Shown piece by piece: positions 8,901-13,991 of a DNA stretch of 13,991 bases. The stretch's first letter is position 1. Every line of letters starts with the position of its first letter. The translations under genes and the position numbers were made by a program. The stretch spans positions 1 through 13,991 of the forward strand of contig JAOUKW010000066.1 in the NCBI GenBank assembly GCA_029882335.1, read 5' to 3'. A model generated the notes under the pieces. That model was not told where the DNA came from. It saw only the letters and a list, made by a program, of their open reading frames with translations, and searched no databases. Origin of the DNA: Candidatus Heimdallarchaeota archaeon. GTDB lineage: Archaea; Asgardarchaeota; Heimdallarchaeia; Heimdallarchaeales; Kariarchaeaceae.

Positions 8901-9185
8901 TTTAATTCCATTAATATAACTTTTGAAAATTTGAGGATTATCGCATATTTTACTTTCAATAGGTGGAAATTCAATATTTGAAAGTATTTTGGTATTTCTT
9001 TCCCTTTCCCAAAGTAAATGATCTTCATTGGGAAAATCCCAGCTATCCAAATATTCTAATGATACAAAATGAAGGTCTCGATCTTTTTCAGATGTATTTG
9101 TTCCTTTTTTAATCTCGATTTGTCTAATAATTGCTGGTCTTCTTCTTATCAACACCAAATGACCAATTTGAGGCTTATCCACCAA
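5904..9185 (-). CDS. drmD-like: SNF2-family DNA helicase/translocase, DrmD-like (class 1 DISARM)
   Basis: A 1093-residue superfamily 2 ATPase of the SNF2/RapA type that would move along or remodel DNA using ATP. An N-terminal small beta domain (about 8-68: GHLVLIRRRPAIIRQIEI, then SLEYLDSW) resembles the head of DrmD/RapA-like proteins. The helicase motifs are complete: DYQLVPL (131-137), Walker A DGVGMGKTIQAGL (152-164), Walker B DEAH (267-270), TATPHNG (301-307), SEGLNLQ (614-620) and the arginine-finger motif QRNGRIDRHGQ (640-650). A long charged, probably coiled-coil region covers about 880-1060, and the end ILPKRY...FHPVSV fits DrmD. The pairing with a DrmMI-like methylase supports the name; other SNF2 helicases of restriction-like systems are the alternative. 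The gene starts with TTG (9185) followed at once by GTG (9182); either could be used. Its stop codon directly abuts the methylase start, so the two form an operon. No nuclease domain was recognised in it. Confidence 0.88.
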   Translation of the reverse strand: MVDKPQIGHLVLIRRRPAIIRQIEIKKGTNTSEKDRDLHFVSLEYLDSWDFPNEDHLLWERERNTKILSNIEFPPIESKICDNPQIFKSYINGIKWSSLSQFYNTKNFRETNSSTFTRIFSPWRSAIKIEDYQLVPLIKAMNMHRVRLLLADGVGMGKTIQAGLITTELIHQRKFRKILIICPSPLQYQWKNEMNDKFNLKFTILDKNEVIKIKNRLGIDTNPWRTIPKIITSMDYLKQIDVINKFELSARVRANTTRPVWNLLIVDEAHHFSPTAFDTENSRIKMLKKVSKWFEHRLFLTATPHNGRIESYTGLLELLDPVKFRTSLYINDQMRLHIQNVVIRRLKSELIDTKGNLYFSTRKVDTINLKLQNWEREFYSLIYQYRRVLHDCHSDDKLVRVHNFIFILLIKRLLSSPYAFAYSWWIHIQSLNKKDINEKTPIITYNEVLIAINRTIDVELLDEQRERYEHTALSLAIRLYALNTSENQKIKNIRNTISNMLTSSGFGKEILEIENKDLQFSMHDSKIISLEKWINNHLMTNGEFKEDERVLIYTDNTYTQTYIFNTLRDKMKLTSSEVETLSETSKQLDQNLLAKDFNDINSRLKILISTDTASEGLNLQNMCRYIIHYDIPWNPFKLEQRNGRIDRHGQTRDVHLFHFNSTQNKDIHLLSRVATKISTSVDGLGSIGEILENIIQNHFENQNYTTYNIEALQNNDEMYTTDKEKRNNESRLVRNDYAHSLVELGITSEAIANLFITTFEQSGGKIEMISPTQLLIRKIPRTWEKLVENTFRPVNDKLPILAFDYKDLMQNEFGREIFLNHSNKQFITISHPFMLKSLNSMKKLLWNEMFHQNGISKWKIKENKFYPSHLLEINIIFTIRNELGETFHSEFHSYFFEINEDSLNPIQSTNNIIEAVKKDCNNIHLQMEYVSFCRKLWTIHKNKLIKVLDITKQEEVNRINKDLPNILNIELQKERESFERAKNDIISQKSDKGYRDLLNQIEQKKILFKKNNLVHELHKYRAKELSDLESKINDTNWRNKYEDNLNSILEIITLDHEKMINEILPKRYSSKDSIEFHPVSVLFHLNIAELGEI
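5912..5916 (-). promoter_or_regulatory. G-run ribosome binding site for the methylase inside the helicase 3' end
   Basis: Five G residues (minus strand) within the last codons of the helicase gene stand out in otherwise AT-rich sequence. They sit 8 bases before TTG 5903 and 14 before ATG 5897. The spacing favours TTG as the methylase start and suggests coupled translation from one mRNA. Confidence 0.45.
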
Positions 9186-9227
9186 TTATATTTACCCTGA
9201 GATTAACATAGCAAGTCATTTATTAAA

Positions 9228-9236
9228 CTTATATAT
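9228..9236 (-). promoter_or_regulatory. TATA-like box upstream of the helicase-methylase operon
   Basis: The minus strand reads ATATATAAG, about 45 bases before the TTG start of the helicase. With the usual archaeal distance to the transcription start, this gives a leader of roughly 20 bases that includes an AGGGT element. It is the best promoter candidate for the operon, inferred from sequence and spacing alone. Confidence 0.45.
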
Positions 9237-9357
9237 GAAATGGCGATTATTTGTCTCATTACTTTTTATACAGAATTGAAAAGTCAACTTAGGCTTTATT
9301 TCTTGTATAAATCAAAAAATAAATTTCCTTTTTCATCAGCATAATATATAATTACTT

Positions 9358-9374
9358 AAATTTTAAATTATGAT
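9358..9374. repeat. 17-base direct repeat, right copy (partner of 464-480)
   Basis: AAATTTTAAATTATGAT differs from the left copy at one position. It lies in the 280-base gap between the helicase and the ketoacyl synthase. That gap otherwise holds only AT-rich DNA with promoter-like boxes and a 34-codon frame (9240-9344) without recognisable features. Confidence 0.4.
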
Positions 9375-9467
9375 TTCCCCAATAGTCTCATGATAGAATT
9401 ATAATTTTGATTGCATAAAATTTAACATGCTATAGAAAAGAAATATTAAATATTGATTTAACATTAA

Positions 9468-11081
9468 ATTATTAGAGATACAGAATATATTCATAAGTAC
9501 AAACCTGATTTTAATGATGTTGTCATATCTGGTGTTGCATTAGGACTTCCTGGAAAGAATAGGAAAGTATTTGCCGAAACCAATTTTGATGATTTAATCA
9601 AGGGAATTAATTTAATTGATGTATTAAATGACAATCAACTCAACGATATCCTAAAGAAAAATATTATGCAGATAAAAAAAGATGAATCTGGTAAAAGAAT
9701 TGCGGTTCCCTTGAATCAGGTTGAACAAGTAAATAAATTAGCTGGCTTAAAAGGTGATTTAGATTTACATTTGGATTATCACATTCCGAAAATTATTATA
9801 ACTGCGTTAGATACTGCAACAGAATTAGCAATCGCTGCCGGGTTGGAAGCATTAAAACAAGCAAAAATTCCTTTGGTTCCAGAGGATTTAAATGATCTAA
9901 ATCCACCAAATTGGGATTTACCAAAACCTTATCAGGATTCAACTGGTATAATATTTGCCTCATCATTTCCAGTAATAGATTCATTTGCAAAAGAACTCAA
10001 ATCTTATTTTGAATACCATGCTAAAATGATATTAATGGATCAATTTAGTAAGAGTGGTATAATAAGTGAGGAAATTTTAAATCAAGAGCTGTCTAAAATA
10101 GATAAATTTGAATTCAATAGAAAATTACTATTTGAATTATTGGTATTGGGAAATTCACAATTGGCACAATTAATAAAAGCCAAGGGTCCTAATACTACAA
10201 TAAATGCTGCATGTGCGTCTACAACCCAAGCAATTTGTATAGCAGAAGATTGGATTAAATTAGGCAGGTGTGAGAGAGTAATTATTGTTGGTGCGGATAA
10301 TACCACCAGTGAAAACTTATTATCTTGGATTGGTACTGGATTTTTAATTCTAGGTGCAGCATCTACCGAAGCTAAGGTTGAAAATGCTGCCTTACCTTTT
10401 GACGCTAGAAGAAATGGGATGATACTTGGTATGGGTGCAGTGGGTCTAATAGTAGAGAGTGAAGCTTCTGTTAGAGAAAGGGGAATACAACCAATGTGTC
10501 AAATTATTGGTACACATATGGCAAATTCTGCCTATCATGGCACTGCGTTAGATCCAAAGCATACTGCAGATGAATTAGAAAAATTCATAACTAGACTAGG
10601 AAAATTAGGTAAAATTAACAGAGATGAATTGAAGAAACAACTTGCGTATATGTCACATGAGACCTTTACTTTTGCCAACGGAGGTGCTGCTAAGTCTGAA
10701 ATAAATGCGTTAAGACATACATTTGGTGACATATCTGAAGTTATTATTGCAAATACAAAAGGATTTACAGGTCATCCTATGGGTGTGGGTATTGAAGATG
10801 CAATGGCTGCATATGCTTTGAAATTTGGTAAACTTCCACCGATGGCAAATCATAAAGACGTAGATCCTGAATTGGGTGAATTAAAATTTCCTACTGGAGA
10901 AGAGAAATTTAATTATATCTTACGATTTTCTGCAGGTTTTGGGTCTCAATTAGTCTATATTTTGATGAAGAAACATAGCATTGCTATCACTAATAACCAA
11001 TTTGATGAGTGGGTAAAGAAAAATATTGGTGAAAAAATAAAAATTACTGAAGACGGAATATTGATGACAGTCCCCAAGTAA
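9468..11081 (+). CDS. stand-alone type I PKS/FAS-like beta-ketoacyl synthase (start codon unclear)
   Basis: A condensing enzyme of the thiolase fold, which joins acyl units by decarboxylative Claisen condensation. Numbered from ATG 9666, the catalytic triad is complete: Cys183 in TINAACASTTQA, His331 in MSHETFTFANGGAAKSEI and His370 in NTKGFTGHPMGVGIED. The substrate-channel end SAGFGSQLV (422-430) is also present. The HET and GHPMGVG wording fits ketoacyl synthase domains of large type I polyketide/fatty acid synthases rather than FabF. The frame is open upstream to 9468 and encodes the family's first strand, DVVISGVALGLPGKN, at 9516-9560. A start at ATG 9666 would therefore delete conserved core. 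No in-frame ATG, GTG or TTG precedes that stretch; ATT (9489, 9471 or 9468) or ATA codons are the only candidates. The protein stops about 35 residues after the core, with no acyltransferase or carrier domain. It may use a rare start codon, be a 5'-damaged gene, or contain a sequence error. Its product is unknown. Confidence 0.8.
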   Translation: MIRDTEYIHKYKPDFNDVVISGVALGLPGKNRKVFAETNFDDLIKGINLIDVLNDNQLNDILKKNIMQIKKDESGKRIAVPLNQVEQVNKLAGLKGDLDLHLDYHIPKIIITALDTATELAIAAGLEALKQAKIPLVPEDLNDLNPPNWDLPKPYQDSTGIIFASSFPVIDSFAKELKSYFEYHAKMILMDQFSKSGIISEEILNQELSKIDKFEFNRKLLFELLVLGNSQLAQLIKAKGPNTTINAACASTTQAICIAEDWIKLGRCERVIIVGADNTTSENLLSWIGTGFLILGAASTEAKVENAALPFDARRNGMILGMGAVGLIVESEASVRERGIQPMCQIIGTHMANSAYHGTALDPKHTADELEKFITRLGKLGKINRDELKKQLAYMSHETFTFANGGAAKSEINALRHTFGDISEVIIANTKGFTGHPMGVGIEDAMAAYALKFGKLPPMANHKDVDPELGELKFPTGEEKFNYILRFSAGFGSQLVYILMKKHSIAITNNQFDEWVKKNIGEKIKITEDGILMTVPK

Positions 11082-11188
11082 TCAATCAATCCAATAAAAT
11101 ATTAATACTAAAATTTCTTCAATAATTTAATCAATAAAGATCAAACAATAGAAATCCCTCTAATAATTAATTACATCGAGTTAATGGA

Positions 11189-11199
11189 TTTTTTTTTTT
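11189..11199 (+). terminator. oligo-T terminator after the ketoacyl synthase
   Basis: Eleven T residues in a row, about 108 bases after the stop codon, preceded by a GG and no strong hairpin. This is the longest homopolymer noticed between genes here and fits archaeal U-tract termination. Confidence 0.55.
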
Positions 11200-11282
11200 G
11201 ATTATAAATTTTTATATCATATCGCCAATTACACAACATGAATTTTTGAATTTTTATAATAATCTATTATTCAAGAAAATGC

Positions 11283-11296
11283 AATAATTAATTATT
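11283..11296. repeat. perfect 14-base A/T palindrome in the gap before the 158-residue gene
   Basis: AATAATTAATTATT reads the same on both strands, 78 bases before the next start codon. It could be an operator. Purely A/T palindromes arise easily in this composition, so the support is weak. The rest of this 292-base gap shows nothing else beyond the T tract and a TATA-like box. Confidence 0.25.
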
Positions 11297-11332
11297 ATTG
11301 TGTAGTTTTAATCCTTAGTTTATCATTGAATA

Positions 11333-11346
11333 ATAAAATTTAATTT
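11333..11346 (+). promoter_or_regulatory. TATA-like box for the 158-residue gene
   Basis: ATAAAATTTAATTT lies about 28-41 bases before the ATG at 11374. At archaeal spacing it would give a leaderless or very short-leader transcript, consistent with the lack of a clear Shine-Dalgarno sequence before this ATG. Confidence 0.3.
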
Positions 11347-11373
11347 AGGACAAATTGAAGTTGGCATAATATA

Positions 11374-11850
11374 ATGGTTGAAGAGGTCAGTAAAGTCAGT
11401 GGTAAGGATGACATAAATAACTTTATTGAATTTTCCTATGAAGAAGAAAAACCAATACCTGACGATATTATTGAAATTATACAATCTCGAGTAATATTAA
11501 TTGAAGAGAATATAGTTATATTTAATTCCTTACCAAAGAAAATTATTAATTTATCAAAGATTATGTTTGAGAAAATGGATGAGTTAACCATTGACTTAGA
11601 CAATTATACTTTAATTAGGATCTTCACAGACACTGAGACTCGAGGAAATGCAGAATATCGAGATTGGATTTACCAACAATTAAAAGAAAGAATAAAATTA
11701 AAACATATTTCCTTTGTTGTACCACTTGCTGATGAATCAATAATACGTATGTTGGTTAAATTTACAATGGCAAAAATAGATCATCTGTCTTATTCTGTGG
11801 ATAACAGTTTAAGTGATGCAATTACAACCATACGAGAATTAGGTTTCTAG
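11374..11850 (+). CDS. small acidic protein, possible STAS/SpoIIAA-like fold
   Basis: A 158-residue soluble protein that I do not recognise by name. There is no signal peptide or membrane segment. The first 45 residues are acidic and probably flexible. From about residue 70 there is an alternating helix/strand pattern: helix LSKIMFEKMDELTIDL, strand YTLIRIFTDTETRG, helix YRDWIYQQLKERI, strand HISFVVPLADE, helix IIRMLVKFTMAKI, strand LSYSVD and final helix DAITTIREL. This order resembles SpoIIAA-like/STAS proteins of the kind often found in archaeal and bacterial signalling. Those carry a DLT-type phrase near the strand end where this one has FTDTE. It stands alone between a terminator and the nuclease-helicase gene, 137 bases upstream of the latter on the same strand, so co-transcription with that gene is possible but not shown. 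The ATG at 11374 is the first start in the frame that suits the spacing. The fold is inference; the gene itself is fairly sure. Confidence 0.7.
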   Translation: MVEEVSKVSGKDDINNFIEFSYEEEKPIPDDIIEIIQSRVILIEENIVIFNSLPKKIINLSKIMFEKMDELTIDLDNYTLIRIFTDTETRGNAEYRDWIYQQLKERIKLKHISFVVPLADESIIRMLVKFTMAKIDHLSYSVDNSLSDAITTIRELGF

Positions 11851-11945
11851 TGATAAGTTGTACGTTGAATTTGAATATTCTATTGGGATTTGTATAAATA
11901 ATCAAATAAATTACTTTTAAGCAGGTCTCTCAGTTATTTATACCT

Positions 11946-11954
11946 CTTAAAAAC
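11946..11954 (+). promoter_or_regulatory. TATA-like box for the nuclease-helicase gene
   Basis: CTTAAAAAC lies about 34-42 bases before the TTG start in the short gap after the 158-residue gene. Spacing fits an archaeal promoter with a short leader. Other A/T stretches nearby would serve as well. Confidence 0.25.
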
Positions 11955-11975
11955 TACTAACATATTCAACACTAA

Positions 11976-11980
11976 GTGGA
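11976..11980 (+). promoter_or_regulatory. Shine-Dalgarno-like GTGGA supporting a TTG start
   Basis: GTGGA sits 7 bases before TTG 11988, a suitable spacing, and the codon just before that TTG in frame is a TAA stop. The site supports initiation at TTG rather than at the next in-frame ATG further into the protein. Confidence 0.45.
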
Positions 11981-11987
11981 ATTCTAA

Positions 11988-13991
11988 TTGAAGATAGATT
12001 TTGATACCAAGGAATTAAAGATTTCAATTCGTGAACTAGCCAGTTTTACAGAATTCCCATCCGAATCAATGGGAAGATACACAGGATTATCCATAAAATT
12101 GCGAAGTTCTATAGGACGTAATATTCATAGCCATTATCAACAAAAAATTACAGAAAGAATTCCAAAGGTGAAAACTGAAGAGTATATTAGATACGAACAA
12201 CAAGTAAATGATTGGATTGTTAAATTGAATGGTCGGATTGATGTTGTATATAGAGAAAATCAATTCACCGTTGTTGAGGAGATTAAATCAACAGTTGATC
12301 CATTGGAATTAGATGATATAATAAAACCAGAATATATTCAACAATTAATCTTATACGCTCATGGTTATCATCTTGATGGACAGAAGGTAAAATGCAATCT
12401 AGTTGTAATTGATATCTTTACTGATAACCAAACTATTATACCCATTGAATTTATCGATCAATCTTCATTTATTCATCAACAAGTAAGAAATATCATTGAA
12501 TTTTATGATGAAATACGAGAATTAAAAATAAAAGCGAAACAACGACACTCAACCATAGTATTTCCTTTTGATAAATTTAGACCAAGTCAGGAAAAATTGA
12601 TGGATTTAGTAACTTCAAGTCTTCAATCTAATCAAAATCTTATGATTAGTGCACCCTCAGGTATGGGTAAAACTATTGGAACATTATATCCAGCGTTAAA
12701 GTTCACCATACAAAACAATTTACGTTTATTTATAGCCACTTCTAAGACTACCCAACAACGCATTTATGAAGATACCTTAAAACAAATGTCACAAAAGAAA
12801 TCAAATTTTAATTCTATTATTCTTACTGCGAAAGAAAAAATTTGCAATAATACAGAATTCAATTGTGATCCATCTATATGTAATTACTTGGACAACTACA
12901 TGAAACATGGTGATAAACCCAGTATTAAACGTTTATTAAAAAAATCAGTACTTAATTCTCGTATTATCAAAAGAGAAGCAAATAATGTGAAAATTTGTGC
13001 TTTTGAATTATCATTGGATGTTGCTCTAGATTGTGATGTCATTGTTGGTGATTATAATTATATATTCCATCCACAGATACAACTTCGTAGATTTTTTGAG
13101 GATCCATATAAAGATTCCATAGTAATAATTGATGAAGCTCATAACCTTGTACAACGATCCCTTAATTATTATTCACCAATTATAACCTACAATGATATAA
13201 TGAAAACAATAAATCATTTGAAAATATCTGTGCTTTCTTCAAAGCTAGTAAACATGGGATTAGATATTCTTGGTCAAATAAGCCGATTTATTCTAGCATT
13301 CAGAGATGAAATTCCCATTGACAGTAGATGGGAGGATCACATCATTAGGATAAATTATGATCGATTTATTGAATGGCAAAAAACAATAGATCTGTTTGTT
13401 ATTAGATATGTAAAAGAATATACCATAAGATATGGTTTAGTACCCAGTCCTAAAGATCCTGTTCAGGAATTTGCCGATAAATTTTCTTATTTTACGTCAA
13501 TACTCAAAGATAGTGACAACCCTGAATTTTCTCAATTATATAATAGTAATTTAAATTATATTAAGATATTTTGTAAATCTGCTGCAGATCGACTATCTAA
13601 ACAACTCCGAGGATTTTATTCTGTTATTGCACAATCTGCAACCCTTATACCAACGGATTATTTTCAAAAAATGCTAGGATTTACTGATGATATTCGCATT
13701 GAACAATTTCAAAGTATTTTTCCAAAAGAAAATCAACTTAGAATGATTTACCCCAAAATATCTACAAAATATCATTTAAGGAAACAATATGAAGATGAAA
13801 TAGTAGAACTAATAGTACAAACAATGAAATTTAAAAAAGGGAATTACTTAGCATTTTTTTCCAGTTTTTCCTATTTAAAATCAATATATTATAAACTGTC
13901 AAAGATGAATATTCAACAAAAAATATTGATACAAGAACCCAATATGAGTGAAAAAAATAGAAAATCAATAATGAAAAAAATGGAAGAAAAT
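11988..13991 (+). CDS. Cas4/RecB-like nuclease fused to Rad3/XPD/DinG-type helicase (3' end outside window)
   Basis: 668 codons are open to the window edge. The N-terminal domain (about 10-185) is a PD-(D/E)XK nuclease of the Cas4/RecB type: GRID with Asp85, EEIK with Glu98 and Lys100, and QLILY with Gln119 and Tyr123. The helicase domain follows: FRPSQ (about 203-207), Walker A APSGMGKT (222-229), Walker B DEAH (382-385), QSATL (549-553) and FFSSFSYL near the end. Four cysteines between Walker A and B (286, 293, 298, 337) are placed like the iron-sulfur ligands of XPD/Rad3, and the fourth is followed by DVIVGDYNYIF and then the DEAH box, as in XPD. Such enzymes unwind DNA 5' to 3'; the nuclease could cut the unwound strand, in repair or in defence. 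The last helicase motifs lie outside the window. TTG 11988 is chosen as start because it follows an in-frame stop, has a GTGGA site, and keeps the conserved opening ISIRELASF. The next ATG would remove part of the nuclease domain. Confidence 0.85.
   Translation, partial: MKIDFDTKELKISIRELASFTEFPSESMGRYTGLSIKLRSSIGRNIHSHYQQKITERIPKVKTEEYIRYEQQVNDWIVKLNGRIDVVYRENQFTVVEEIKSTVDPLELDDIIKPEYIQQLILYAHGYHLDGQKVKCNLVVIDIFTDNQTIIPIEFIDQSSFIHQQVRNIIEFYDEIRELKIKAKQRHSTIVFPFDKFRPSQEKLMDLVTSSLQSNQNLMISAPSGMGKTIGTLYPALKFTIQNNLRLFIATSKTTQQRIYEDTLKQMSQKKSNFNSIILTAKEKICNNTEFNCDPSICNYLDNYMKHGDKPSIKRLLKKSVLNSRIIKREANNVKICAFELSLDVALDCDVIVGDYNYIFHPQIQLRRFFEDPYKDSIVIIDEAHNLVQRSLNYYSPIITYNDIMKTINHLKISVLSSKLVNMGLDILGQISRFILAFRDEIPIDSRWEDHIIRINYDRFIEWQKTIDLFVIRYVKEYTIRYGLVPSPKDPVQEFADKFSYFTSILKDSDNPEFSQLYNSNLNYIKIFCKSAADRLSKQLRGFYSVIAQSATLIPTDYFQKMLGFTDDIRIEQFQSIFPKENQLRMIYPKISTKYHLRKQYEDEIVELIVQTMKFKKGNYLAFFSSFSYLKSIYYKLSKMNIQQKILIQEPNMSEKNRKSIMKKMEEN

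Noticed and set aside
8783..9028. Minus-strand frame of 81 codons overlapping the helicase N-terminal region in another frame
   Set aside because: The helicase frame carries conserved residues through this region, so this is a shadow frame.
9240..9344. 34-codon open frame on the plus strand in the gap between helicase and ketoacyl synthase
   Set aside because: It has low-complexity residue use, no ribosome binding site and no recognisable motif, and frames of this length are expected by chance.
9666..9668. ATG at 9666 as the true start of the ketoacyl synthase
   Set aside because: Conserved core residues of the family (DVVISGVALGLPG) are encoded in frame upstream of it, so this ATG is internal to the domain.

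Overview
The window is AT-rich throughout and carries seven protein genes. No rRNA, tRNA, CRISPR array or intact insertion sequence was seen. The organism is most likely an archaeon, possibly of the Asgard type. The signs are A/T-rich TATA-like boxes about 35-60 nt before several start codons, oligo-T tracts after genes, a small archaeal-style winged-helix regulator, and an XPD/Rad3-type helicase with candidate iron-sulfur cysteines. None of this is decisive. A bacterial origin is not excluded, because the ketoacyl synthase and the DISARM-like genes are both common in bacteria.

Left edge (1-492): the C-terminal part of a DUF1295 / steroid 5-alpha-reductase-like membrane protein on the plus strand, followed by a T tract. 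Central block (493-9185, all minus strand), read in its own direction: a 1093-residue SNF2-type helicase resembling DrmD of class 1 DISARM, then with no spacer a 1606-residue Eco57I-type adenine DNA methylase resembling DrmMI, then a 113-residue winged-helix regulator behind its own intergenic region. The usual DISARM partners DrmA, DrmB and DrmC are not next to this pair. A near-identical 17-base direct repeat lies just outside the block on each side (464-480 and 9358-9374). The 248-base gap between methylase and regulator holds four copies of GAATGAA and overlapping palindromes.

Right part (9468-13991, all plus strand): a stand-alone type I polyketide/fatty-acid-synthase-like ketoacyl synthase with all three catalytic residues but no canonical start codon for its conserved N-terminus; a strong oligo-T terminator; a 158-residue protein with a possible STAS/SpoIIAA-like fold; and the first 668 codons of a fusion of a Cas4/RecB-like nuclease with a Rad3/XPD/DinG-type helicase, which runs off the window and starts at TTG.

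How they fit together: the helicase-methylase pair is almost certainly one functional unit acting on DNA, probably a host-defence (restriction-like) module that marks self DNA by adenine methylation. The nearby regulator may control it. The pair has no obvious intact nuclease of its own. The nuclease-helicase fusion 2.8 kb beyond drmD could be an unrelated repair enzyme or a contributor to the same defence region. That link is inference only.
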